This document shows positions 1-7,358 of a DNA stretch of 23,749 nt, piece by piece. This stretch comes from Gallionellaceae bacterium UBA5126 (GTDB taxonomy: Bacteria > Pseudomonadota > Gammaproteobacteria > Burkholderiales > Gallionellaceae), in the NCBI GenBank assembly GCA_002414205.1, contig DHYQ01000009.1, positions 2,093 through 25,841 of the forward strand, read 5' to 3'. The position numbers were made by a program, and so were the translations under genes. Below the pieces are notes generated by a model. It ran no database searches. It saw nothing but the letters and a program-made list of their open reading frames with translations, and was not told the DNA's origin. The stretch's first letter is position 1, and every line of letters starts with the position of its first letter.

Positions 1-117
1 CTCCATAAAACGGGCAAACGACAACCAGCCACCCTGTGCGGCAATTTCCTGTTGTATCAGGGCGGACAGGCGGGCACTATGCGCGGCGGCAGTGGCGTCG
101 GGGGCAGGCAGGCTCAT
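1..117 (-). CDS. SAM-dependent methyltransferase, MidA/NDUFAF7 family (5' part only)
   Basis: The minus strand reads from an ATG at 117 to the left edge, giving 39 residues without a stop. The end of the fragment (L20-IQQEIAAQGGWLSFARFME) fits the conserved start of the COG1565/MidA family, where an 'I..EI...GG.ISFA.fM' segment precedes the Rossmann methyltransferase fold. The mitochondrial member, NDUFAF7, methylates an arginine of a complex I subunit; the bacterial role is not settled. The gene diverges from the SDR gene at 164 with only 46 bp between the two starts, so any promoters must sit in that gap or overlap the coding ends. Only the N-terminus is visible, so the call rests on one motif. 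Confidence 0.7.
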   Translation of the reverse strand, partial: MSLPAPDATAAAHSARLSALIQQEIAAQGGWLSFARFME

Positions 118-150
118 GGCGGCAGTTCATCAAAAAAAGTGCGCAAGTTT

Positions 151-158
151 AGAGGAGG
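151..158 (+). promoter_or_regulatory. Shine-Dalgarno sequence of the SDR gene
   Basis: AGAGGAGG lies 5 bases before the ATG at 164. It decides the start against the longer reading frame from 92, whose first 24 codons would overlap the divergent methyltransferase gene. Confidence 0.8.
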
Positions 159-163
159 ATGCG

Positions 164-904
164 ATGCAAGGCAAAGTGGTATTGGTAACCGGCGGGGCAA
201 AACGCGTGGGCGCGGCCATCATTCGACGACTGCACGCGGCGGGCGCGGACATCGCGCTGCACTATCGCCACTCCGCCGCCGACGCCGAAGCGTTGCAAGC
301 CGAGTTGCACGCCAACCGTCCGAATAGTGTGGCGCTGTTTCAAGCCGATTTGCTGGACTTGTCACAACTGCCCGCGCTGGTCACCGCCGTACTGGCGCGC
401 TTCGGGCGGCTGGATGGCGTGGTCAACAATGCCTCCAGCTTTTATCCCACGCCGTTGGAACACATTACACAAAACGACTGGCGCGACCTGATGGGCAGCA
501 ACCTGCAAGCCCCGCTGTTTCTGGCGCAAGCCGCTGCCGATGCCCTGCGCGTCAGCCAAGGGGCCATCGTCAACATCGTCGATATACACGCCGAGCGCCC
601 CATGCAGGGTCACCTGCTGTACAACGTCGCCAAATCCGGCCTGCGCGGCCTGACTTTCGCTCTGGCGCAAGAGTTGGCCCCGCAGGTGCGCGTCAACGGC
701 ATCTCCCCCGGCGCGATTCTGTGGCCCAGCGACGGCGATTGGCAAAGCCAACAAAAACGCGCCGAGATCATTGACCACACCCTGCTGAAACGCGAAGGCG
801 AGCCAGACGACATCGCCCGCACTGCGCTGTTTTTGCTACGCGACGCGCCCTACATTACCGGGCAAATTTTGGCGGTGGATGGCGGACGCAGCTTGTGTTT
901 GTAG
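164..904 (+). CDS. Short-chain dehydrogenase/reductase, pteridine reductase-like (PTR1/FolM type)
   Basis: A 246-residue NADPH-dependent SDR, normal length for the family. The nucleotide-binding motif T9-GGAKRVG-16 is the TGxxxRxG form typical of pteridine reductases rather than the common TGxxxGxG. NNAS lies at 88-91. The catalytic region has Y153 and K157 (YxxxK). The usual SDR serine position holds D140 (in NIVDIHAERP), which matches the Asp-Tyr-Lys triad of Leishmania PTR1. The C-terminal VDGG motif is present. The likely role is reduction of dihydro- or quinonoid pterins or dihydrofolate in the cytosol; the exact substrate cannot be read from the sequence. The ATG at 164 follows a strong Shine-Dalgarno. 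The gene is divergent from the MidA-like methyltransferase and is followed by a REP-like intergenic region. Confidence 0.85.
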   Translation: MQGKVVLVTGGAKRVGAAIIRRLHAAGADIALHYRHSAADAEALQAELHANRPNSVALFQADLLDLSQLPALVTAVLARFGRLDGVVNNASSFYPTPLEHITQNDWRDLMGSNLQAPLFLAQAAADALRVSQGAIVNIVDIHAERPMQGHLLYNVAKSGLRGLTFALAQELAPQVRVNGISPGAILWPSDGDWQSQQKRAEIIDHTLLKREGEPDDIARTALFLLRDAPYITGQILAVDGGRSLCL

Positions 905-918
905 AAAACCACCTACCT

Positions 919-951
919 CCGTTCGTGGTGAGTCTGTCGAAGCATGAACGG
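919..951. repeat. REP-like intergenic palindrome, copy 1
   Basis: An imperfect palindrome runs from CCGTTCGTGG to GCATGAACGG around the core TGAGTCTGTCGAA. I recognise the core as a relative of the dispersed proteobacterial element with core TGAGCTTGTCGAA. It lies just after the stop of the SDR gene and could form a stem-loop in the transcript. Confidence 0.6.
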
Positions 952-981
952 TGGATAAACCCATCACAGCAATACGCAAAA

Positions 982-1004
982 CGCCCTTCGACCAGCTCAG
1001 GGCG
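982..1004. repeat. REP-like intergenic palindrome, copy 2 (inverted)
   Basis: CGCCCT and AGGGCG form a 6-bp stem around an 11-base loop (TCGACCAGCTC). The reverse complement of the core, TGAGCTGGTCGAA, is 11 of 13 identical to the core of copy 1. The two copies are therefore inverted relative to each other, as in a paired REP (BIME-like) unit. The remaining sequence up to 1105 shows no clear promoter. Confidence 0.6.
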
Positions 1005-1105
1005 AAAGGATCCAATCCGAGTTGCGAATGTAAGCCCCACCCTTTCCCCCTCCCGCGCTTTAACGTACCATCGCGCCCTATTTGATTTGCTTGGATGATT
1101 GTGAA

Positions 1106-2452
1106 ATGACTGCCTTGAAAACCCCCGAATTGTTGTTGCCCGCCGGTACCCTGGACAAGATGCGCATGGCGTATGCCTTTGGCGCGGATGCGGTGTATGC
1201 CGGGCAGCCGCGTTATTCGCTACGGGCGCGCAATAATGAATTCAAGTTGGAGGAGTTGCGCACCGGGATTGCCGAGGCGCATGCGCTGGGCAAAAAGCTG
1301 TTCGTCGCCAGCAATTTGATGCCGCACAACGCCAAGGTCAAAACTTATATGGCCGACATGCAGCCGGTGATCGAGATGCAGCCCGACGCGCTGATTATGG
1401 CCGACCCCGGCCTGATTGCCATGGTGCGCGAGCGCTGGCCAGAGCAGGAAATTCATTTATCCGTGCAGGCCAACACCGTCAACTACGCGGCGGTGAAATT
1501 CTGGAAATCGCTGGGCTTATCGCGGGTGATTTTGTCGCGGGAATTGTCGCTGGACGAAATCGAGGAAATCCGCCAACTGTGCCCGGACATCGAGCTGGAA
1601 GTATTCGTGCACGGTGCGCTGTGCATTGCCTATTCCGGGCGCTGCCTGCTGTCCGGCTATTTCAACCACCGCGATGCCAATCAAGGCACTTGCACCAACT
1701 CCTGCCGCTGGGATTACAAGGTCGAAAATGCCGAGGAAAACGGCACCGGCGACATTCAGAAAATTGATTTCGATTTTGACAAGGCGTTAAGCAACAGCGC
1801 GCTGTCCGACTGCGGTAGCCAGCCGCGTCATCCGCTGGCGGATCGGGTGTATGTGATTTCGCGCCAAGATCACCCCGGCGAATTGATGCCGGTGCTGGAA
1901 GACGAGCACGGCACGTACATTATGAATTCCAAGGATTTGCGCGCCGTGGAGCACGTCGAGCGGCTGGTCAAAATCGGCGTGGATTCACTCAAAGTGGAAG
2001 GCCGCACCAAGTCGATTTACTACGTCGCCCGCACCGCGCAAGTCTATCGCCAAGCCATTGACGATGCCGTCGCCGGTCGTCCGTTCAATTTGCAACTGCT
2101 GGGCGCGCTGGACGCACTGGCCAATCGCGGCTACACCGACGGCTTTTACGAACGCCACCACACCCACGAACAACAAAACTATATGCGCGGGCACTCGGAA
2201 AGCTTCCGCCAACAATACGTCGGCGACATCACCCGCTGCGCCGACGGCATGGCGGAAATCGAAGTCAAAAATAAATTCCAAGTCGGCGACAAACTGGAAA
2301 TCATTCACCCCAAAGGCAATTCAATTATCGACCTGACCGAAATGACCACTCTAGACGGCACGCCCATCGCCACCGCCCCCGGCAGCGGCCACCACGTCCG
2401 CATCCCGCTGGCGGGTGAACAAGCGGGGGGGATGGTGGCGAGGTTTGTGTGA
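1106..2452 (+). CDS. trhP: tRNA hydroxylation protein TrhP (YegQ), peptidase U32 family
   Basis: A 448-residue protein that aligns closely, from memory, with E. coli YegQ/TrhP along its whole length. Shared blocks include PELLLPAGTLDKMR near residue 7, GADAVYAGQPRYSLR at 26-40, the segment around residues 140-150, and EDEHGTYIMNSKDLR. Four cysteines in the central region (C173, C180, C196, C200) fit the conserved cysteines of this family, thought to bind an iron-sulfur cluster. In E. coli, TrhP is needed for prephenate-dependent hydroxylation of U34 in tRNA (ho5U, precursor of cmo5U/mcmo5U). Despite the U32 name, a peptidase role is unlikely for this subgroup. The ATG at 1106 places the protein start as in relatives; its Shine-Dalgarno is weak. 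The gene appears to be transcribed alone. Confidence 0.9.
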   Translation: MTALKTPELLLPAGTLDKMRMAYAFGADAVYAGQPRYSLRARNNEFKLEELRTGIAEAHALGKKLFVASNLMPHNAKVKTYMADMQPVIEMQPDALIMADPGLIAMVRERWPEQEIHLSVQANTVNYAAVKFWKSLGLSRVILSRELSLDEIEEIRQLCPDIELEVFVHGALCIAYSGRCLLSGYFNHRDANQGTCTNSCRWDYKVENAEENGTGDIQKIDFDFDKALSNSALSDCGSQPRHPLADRVYVISRQDHPGELMPVLEDEHGTYIMNSKDLRAVEHVERLVKIGVDSLKVEGRTKSIYYVARTAQVYRQAIDDAVAGRPFNLQLLGALDALANRGYTDGFYERHHTHEQQNYMRGHSESFRQQYVGDITRCADGMAEIEVKNKFQVGDKLEIIHPKGNSIIDLTEMTTLDGTPIATAPGSGHHVRIPLAGEQAGGMVARFV

Positions 2453-2465
2453 ATCATCTGGAAAA

Positions 2466-2924
2466 ATGACAAACGCTGTTTTCATCAAACGCCTTTTTGC
2501 TGGTGTACTTTTATTCACCGCATTGCTTGTCGTTGGTTTGCCTTGGGCATTGTATTGGGTTGGCTTATCTGGCATCCGTGATATGCCCACGCCACCGAGT
2601 ACGATAGCAAGCACACAAGATGTCCAGAAGGTATGGCAAAAGGCGCGTGGCACGGGTGAACCAGTAATCGAGCCAATTTCACCACTTGGTTACGCTCATC
2701 TCATTTACGAAGGCAAAAAACAAAAACCTGGCTTACTGGTGACTTGGTGGGTTGCAAGTGCCAACAATCTTGATCACTTAAAGTACCGTGGCATGGGATG
2801 GTGGCATCTATCGGGGACAGCACTGACCATTTGGCTCTCGCGCAACTGGTCAAGTGAGCAGATATTTTCAAAGGCAGTAGAGATTGAGCATGGTCGCGCA
2901 AAGGAGCCGAATAAGCCAATATGA
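2466..2924 (+). CDS. Unknown membrane-anchored protein with Trp-rich C-terminal helix
   Basis: A 152-residue protein I do not recognise with certainty. Residues 8-33 form one hydrophobic segment, probably an uncleaved signal anchor. A soluble region follows, with DVQKVWQKARG near 52-62, and then a dense tryptophan segment (GWWHLSGTALTIWLSRNW, about 110-127). That segment loosely recalls the helix after the catalytic part of GT51 peptidoglycan glycosyltransferases, but no catalytic glutamate motif of that family is visible, so an active enzyme is unlikely. The stop overlaps the ATG of the next gene (ATGA), so the two are probably translated together. GC is about 47% over the first 300 bases by hand count, clearly below the neighbours, which suggests recent acquisition. 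Confidence 0.65.
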   Translation: MTNAVFIKRLFAGVLLFTALLVVGLPWALYWVGLSGIRDMPTPPSTIASTQDVQKVWQKARGTGEPVIEPISPLGYAHLIYEGKKQKPGLLVTWWVASANNLDHLKYRGMGWWHLSGTALTIWLSRNWSSEQIFSKAVEIEHGRAKEPNKPI

Positions 2925-3232
2925 TTCAATTCCTCATACCCAAGCTCACGAAGATGCACTCTGGCCGGTTATCGCTTCAACTAACTGAAAAAGGTGCTTG
3001 GGAGTCATTTCCTGCATTTGCCGAGGCACTTGCTAACCAACTAGGAGGTGAAATCACCGAGCGAGTTAATGCGCCAGATATTCGTCTTTGGACGCTGCAT
3101 TATTCCGGAAACTTCTTTCATCTCGTTTACGAGGATTACCCTAACGGGGTTTCACTCGAACCCACGATGGATACACAAGACGAAATGATTCTGGCGTTGT
3201 TTGCGATGTTCACCCCCAAATCCACCCAGTGA
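2921..3232 (+). CDS. Unknown small acidic protein, partner of the preceding gene
   Basis: A 103-residue soluble protein with no signal peptide or membrane segment. The middle has an alternating aromatic, likely beta-sheet pattern (RLWTLHYSGNFFHLVYEDYPNGVSLEP, roughly residues 55-81), and the C-terminus is a short helix (DEMILALFAMF). I cannot assign a family. Its size, acidity and beta-rich pattern are common in immunity-type and other small adaptor proteins, but that is only a resemblance. It starts inside the stop of the membrane-anchored gene (ATGA), which implies coupling. It ends 6 bases before the yhcH-family gene, so all three could share a transcript. Codon use is AT-richer than in the flanking housekeeping genes. 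Confidence 0.65.
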   Translation: MIQFLIPKLTKMHSGRLSLQLTEKGAWESFPAFAEALANQLGGEITERVNAPDIRLWTLHYSGNFFHLVYEDYPNGVSLEPTMDTQDEMILALFAMFTPKSTQ

Positions 3233-3238
3233 GTCGCC

Positions 3239-3724
3239 ATGATTTTTGCCAAACTCTCCCAACTTTCCCGCTACGCCGCCCTGCACCCGCTGATTCCGCA
3301 GGTGCTGACATTTTTACAGCAGACCGACTATCGCGCCTTGCCTGCGGGCAAGCATCCGATTCTGGGCGAGGAGTTGTTTGTGATTGTGGAGCAGGTGGCC
3401 GGGCGGCGGCGTGAGGCGGCGCAACTGGAGTGTCATCGGCGTTATATCGACATTCAACTGGTGTTGGCCGGGGTGGATGAAATGGGCTGGCGGGCGCGGG
3501 AAACGTGTTCTCAGCCCCTTGCCGAATTCGATACGGCCCGCGACATCCAGTTCTTCGCCGACCCGCCCAGCGCGTGGATTGCCACCCCGCCAGATACGTT
3601 TTGCCTGTTCTTCCCCGACGACGCGCATGCGCCGCTGGTGTCGGCGGGAAAAATCCACAAATTGATTTTCAAAATTGCCGTCCAACCCGGCGCACTATCT
3701 GCGAGAATAGCGCCCCCCGCCTAG
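3239..3724 (+). CDS. YhcH/YjgK/YiaL (DUF386) family protein
   Basis: A 161-residue cupin-type protein of the YhcH/YjgK/YiaL family, also labelled beta-galactosidase subunit beta. Family marks are E64-CHRRYIDIQ-73, the acidic turn GVDEMGW, and FFPDDAHAP at 124-132. E64, H66, D71 and H130 are the expected metal ligands. In enteric bacteria, relatives sit in sialic acid and sugar-acid operons and are thought to act on sugar anomers or related intermediates; the substrate here is unknown and no sugar operon is present. Start ATG at 3239, 6 bases after the preceding stop, with only a weak Shine-Dalgarno. GC content returns to the high background level. Confidence 0.85.
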   Translation: MIFAKLSQLSRYAALHPLIPQVLTFLQQTDYRALPAGKHPILGEELFVIVEQVAGRRREAAQLECHRRYIDIQLVLAGVDEMGWRARETCSQPLAEFDTARDIQFFADPPSAWIATPPDTFCLFFPDDAHAPLVSAGKIHKLIFKIAVQPGALSARIAPPA

Positions 3725-3775
3725 CATGGCGGCAACACATAAGCGAAGTTGCACAAAAACGAGAACCAGCGCGCG

Positions 3776-4576
3776 ATGTCCCTGCAATCAAATCTACACA
3801 CGGTCTGGAGTTGGCTGACCGATGACAAAAACCAAAAAACGCTGATGTTTGTCGGCGGCGGTTTGCTGGCCGTGGTGACAGCACTGAGCCAACTGGGATT
3901 TTTTGAAATCAAGCCGTCAGTGGTCGTCGATCACAAAACCGCCCGGCCCATCAGCGCGGTTCCGGCCCCCGCCGCTTCCGCCCCGGTCGCCGCCAGCGCC
4001 GCCGCCGATCCTTCGGTGAAGCAGTTGCTGGAAGCCATCGCCCAAAAGGATAAAACCGATCAGGCCGAACGCGAATACCGTCAGGAGCGCGAAGCTTGGC
4101 AGTTGGCACAGCAACTCAACACCATTGCCGGTTTTCAGGCTTATTTGTCGGATTACCCGAATGGCCGCCACGCGCATTTTGCCGAAGCCAGCATCGACAA
4201 GTTGCGTAGCCCGCTGACACCATTGCCGGCCACTAACCCGCCGACGAGCAAACCGCCGTCACACAAAACGGACAAGACCCCCGGCAAATCTGCGACACGG
4301 ACACACCCACTGCCAACCGACAAAACCAGCGGCAAGATCCGCCCTTCCGGCAAACCGGCTCGCATCGTCGTGCAGTGCATGGAGGGCACCCGGCTGTATG
4401 TCGATGGGGTGGAACGTGGCCGTATCACCACCAATTTGTTCGGCACCTTCATGGCGAACATTCCGGCGGGCAAACATGCGTTACTACTGGCCAACAGCAT
4501 GGGGGTGCTGCAACAGGATGTGGAGCTGCGCAGCGGTAAAACACTGCGCCTGAGCCCGCCTTTTTGCGGTAATTGA
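3776..4576 (+). CDS. Unknown membrane-anchored protein with helical repeat unit and PEGA-like C-terminus
   Basis: A 266-residue protein. An N-terminal cytosolic stretch (WSWLTDDKNQKT) leads into one membrane helix at about 23-43. An Ala/Pro linker follows (56-78), then a charged probable coiled coil (80-108). The unit WQLAQQLNTIAGFQAYLSDY with PNGRHAHFAEASIDKL (108-143) resembles the 'A...aYL..yPnGr...A...I..L' helical unit found in many bacterial SUMF1- and caspase-associated proteins. A Pro/Thr/Lys linker spans 146-195. The C-terminal beta-rich domain (196-266; RLYVDGVERGRI, IPAGKHALLL) resembles PEGA domains and has C201 and C264, which could form a disulfide on the periplasmic side. The ATG at 3776 was preferred to an upstream in-frame TTG at 3749. 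Function unknown. Confidence 0.75.
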   Translation: MSLQSNLHTVWSWLTDDKNQKTLMFVGGGLLAVVTALSQLGFFEIKPSVVVDHKTARPISAVPAPAASAPVAASAAADPSVKQLLEAIAQKDKTDQAEREYRQEREAWQLAQQLNTIAGFQAYLSDYPNGRHAHFAEASIDKLRSPLTPLPATNPPTSKPPSHKTDKTPGKSATRTHPLPTDKTSGKIRPSGKPARIVVQCMEGTRLYVDGVERGRITTNLFGTFMANIPAGKHALLLANSMGVLQQDVELRSGKTLRLSPPFCGN

Positions 4577-4594
4577 GCCGCCCCACCGGGCGGC
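4577..4594. terminator. Hairpin between convergent genes
   Basis: A perfect 7-bp stem GCCGCCC/GGGCGGC encloses a CACC loop. It starts directly after the stop at 4576 and lies 10 bases from the convergent stop at 4604. No long T-run follows on either strand, so it may terminate inefficiently or serve as a 3' end stabiliser for both transcripts. Confidence 0.6.
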
Positions 4595-4603
4595 CCGTGC
4601 AGC

Positions 4604-7291
4604 TTAAAGGGCTTTGCGCACGTCGATAATGGCGTGATCCTCGGCGCTGGCATGTTGCTCGAAGCCCAGGCGGCGCATCAGTTTCAGCATGTTGTGGTTG
4701 TTGCTGAGCACTTCGCCGACCATAGTGGTCAGACCCTTGTCGCGGGCCGCTTCCATCAGGCTGACCATCAGTTTCTGCCCCAGCCCCTTGCCACTTACCT
4801 TGTCCCCCACCACCAGCGCAAATTCGCAGGTTTCGCCGTCGGGGTTGATGGAGAAGCGCGCCACGCCTAATTCTACTTCCTGCTCGTCAATCGTCGTGAC
4901 GGCCATCAGGGCGAGTTCCCGGCTGTAGTCGATTTGCGTGAAACGCACCAGCATGGCTTCGGTCAGGTGCTGCACGCTGTTCATGAAGCGGAAGTATTTA
5001 GATTCTTCCGACAGGCCATCCACAAAGGTTTTTACCAGTTCAGCGTCTTCGGGGCGGATGGGGCGGATGGTAATGTTGGTGCCGTCGGCCAGTTGCCAGT
5101 AGCTCACCAGATGGGTCGGATAGGGGTAAATCGCCATGTGGGCGTAGCGATCGGGATTGGGCTGGCGGTATTGCAACACCACGCGGGCATCCGCCGCCAG
5201 TGCGCCGTCTTCGTCCAGAATCAGCGGATTGATGTCCATTTCCTTCAGCAGCGGCAACTCGCACAACATTTCCGACACGCGCAGCAGCACGTCTTCCAGC
5301 GCGTCCATGTTGGCAGGCGGCAGGTTGCGGAAGCGACCAAGCATCTTGGCAATACGCGTATCCTGAATCAATTCGTTCACCAGGAAGCTATTGAGCGGCG
5401 GAATGGCCACGGCACGGTCGCCCATAACTTCCACCGTGGTACCGCCCGCGCCGAAGGTAATCACCGGGCCGAACACCGGGTCGGTCGTGACGCCGATCAT
5501 GAGCTCACGGCCATTGGGTTTGACTACCATGGGTTGAATCGAAATGCCATCCAGATGGGCTTTGGGGCAGGCGCGGTGCACGCGCTCCATGATTTGCTGG
5601 TAGGCGGTGCGCACTTCCTGCGCGTTGTTCAGGTTGAGCATCACGCCGCCGCTATCGCTCTTGTGGGTGATGTCCCGCGAGTTGATTTTCATTGCCACCG
5701 GATAACCCAGTTGCTGGGCAATCAGCAGCGCTTCGTTGGGCGAATGCGCCACCATGGTTTTCGCCACTGGAATACGGAAGGCCGACAGCACGGCTTTGGA
5801 TTCCATTTCACTCAACACCATGCGCCGCTCCTGCATCGCGCCTTCGATAATCATGCGCGCACCTTCGGCATCCGGTTCGAGGTGATGCGCCGAGGGGCCG
5901 GGCATTTGCATCAGCAATTTCTGGTTGCGGTAGTAGGCCGACAGGTGAGCAAACACTTCCACCGCAGGCTCCGGCGTGCGGAAGTGTGGCTTGTGCGCAT
6001 CGTTGAAGGCGGCGCGGGCTTCGGCCACCTGACTTTCGCCCATCCAGCAGGCCAGCAGCGGTTTGCTGTGCGTCTTGCTCAAATCAATCAGCGCCTGCGC
6101 AGATTCCAGCGGCTTGGTCATGGCTTGCGGCGTGAGAATCGCCAGCACGCCATCCACGTTGTGATCTTCCAGGCAGGCTTTCACCGCGTGGTGGTAACGG
6201 TCGGCTTGGGCATCGCCAATCACATCCACCGGATTGGCGTGCGGCCAGTTGCTCGGCAAATACTGGTTGAGATAGGCGATGGTGCTGTCGGACAACTGGG
6301 CAATCGACAAGCCCAAATCCACGGCGCGATCCGTGGCCATTACGCCGGGGCCGCCGCCATTGGTGACGATCGCCAAACGATTGCCCACCGGACGGAAGCC
6401 GCAGGACAGCGCCTTGGCAGCGGTAAACAACTGGGTAATGGTTTGCACGCGGATCACCCCAGCGCGGCTGACGGCAGCATCAAACACATCGTCCGCGCCG
6501 ACCAGCGAGGCGGTATGCGACATGGCGGCCTTGGAACCCGCCGCATGCCGACCGACCTTGACCAGAATCACCGGCTTGAAGCGGGCGGCAGCGCGCAAGG
6601 CACTCATAAAGCTGCGCGCATGGCGAATGCCTTCGATGTACATCAGGATGCTATGGGTTTGCGAGTCGGACACCAGATAGTCCAGAATTTCGCCAAAATC
6701 CACGTCGGTGGAGGAGCCCATGGACACCACACTGGAAAAGCCAACTTCATTGCTTTGCGCCCAATCCAGAATGGCGGTGCACAGCGCGCCGGATTGCGAC
6801 ACAAAGGCGATGTTGCCGCTGTTGGCTCCGCCCTTGTTGAAGGTGGCGTTCAGGCCAATCGACGGACGCATGATGCCCAGACAGTTGGGGCCAATCAGGC
6901 GGATGCCGTATTTTTGCGCGCTGGCCATGAACTGCTTTTCCAGCGCTGCACCCGCTTCGCCGGTTTCGCCAAAACCGGCGGTGATAATCACGGCGGCCTT
7001 CACGCCTTGTTCACCGCAACTTTCGATAATGCCAGGCACGGTTTTTGGCGGTGTAGCAATCACTACCAGATCAACCTCGTCATCAATATCTTCAAGACAA
7101 CCGTAGGCCCGATGGCCCTGCACAGTGGCATTCTTGGCATTGATGGGATACAGCGCGCCCTTGAAACCACTTTCCAGCATGTTTTGAAACACAATCTGTC
7201 CCACAGAATCGGGGCGATCGCTGGCACCGAACACCGCCACCGACTTCGGGGCGAACAGGGTATTGAGATAATGCTTGCTCATATCAGTCAT
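4604..7291 (-). CDS. Pat/PatZ-like protein: NDP-forming acyl-CoA synthetase fused to GNAT acetyltransferase
   Basis: An 895-residue protein. Order of domains: CoA-binding Rossmann domain (about 8-135; SVAVFGAS), succinyl-CoA-ligase-like domains (140-450), ATP-grasp domain (about 490-720; YPVAMKINS, HKSDSGGV), and a C-terminal GNAT domain (about 735-895) with acetyl-CoA loop SGKGLGQKL. This architecture is that of the protein lysine acetyltransferase Pat/PatZ (YfiQ), which acetylates and inactivates acetyl-CoA synthetase in enterics. H259 (MSHTAS) lies where ADP-forming acetyl-CoA synthetases carry the phosphorylated histidine. From memory, Salmonella Pat has lost this residue, so this protein may keep ligase chemistry. 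A second ATG at 7282 (MSKHY) is an alternative start; neither has a clear Shine-Dalgarno. It follows the diguanylate cyclase gene by 67 bp on the same strand. Confidence 0.88.
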   Translation of the reverse strand: MTDMSKHYLNTLFAPKSVAVFGASDRPDSVGQIVFQNMLESGFKGALYPINAKNATVQGHRAYGCLEDIDDEVDLVVIATPPKTVPGIIESCGEQGVKAAVIITAGFGETGEAGAALEKQFMASAQKYGIRLIGPNCLGIMRPSIGLNATFNKGGANSGNIAFVSQSGALCTAILDWAQSNEVGFSSVVSMGSSTDVDFGEILDYLVSDSQTHSILMYIEGIRHARSFMSALRAAARFKPVILVKVGRHAAGSKAAMSHTASLVGADDVFDAAVSRAGVIRVQTITQLFTAAKALSCGFRPVGNRLAIVTNGGGPGVMATDRAVDLGLSIAQLSDSTIAYLNQYLPSNWPHANPVDVIGDAQADRYHHAVKACLEDHNVDGVLAILTPQAMTKPLESAQALIDLSKTHSKPLLACWMGESQVAEARAAFNDAHKPHFRTPEPAVEVFAHLSAYYRNQKLLMQMPGPSAHHLEPDAEGARMIIEGAMQERRMVLSEMESKAVLSAFRIPVAKTMVAHSPNEALLIAQQLGYPVAMKINSRDITHKSDSGGVMLNLNNAQEVRTAYQQIMERVHRACPKAHLDGISIQPMVVKPNGRELMIGVTTDPVFGPVITFGAGGTTVEVMGDRAVAIPPLNSFLVNELIQDTRIAKMLGRFRNLPPANMDALEDVLLRVSEMLCELPLLKEMDINPLILDEDGALAADARVVLQYRQPNPDRYAHMAIYPYPTHLVSYWQLADGTNITIRPIRPEDAELVKTFVDGLSEESKYFRFMNSVQHLTEAMLVRFTQIDYSRELALMAVTTIDEQEVELGVARFSINPDGETCEFALVVGDKVSGKGLGQKLMVSLMEAARDKGLTTMVGEVLSNNHNMLKLMRRLGFEQHASAEDHAIIDVRKAL

Positions 7292-7358
7292 TTTATCGAA
7301 TTGAACGAATGCCGATTGTGTCTCGAAGCGCTTACGAAAGCATTACCTCGCGCAGAAA

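Noticed and set aside
895..1098. A 67-codon open frame between the SDR gene and trhP
   Set aside because: It runs through the REP-like repeats and has no ribosome site or family resemblance.
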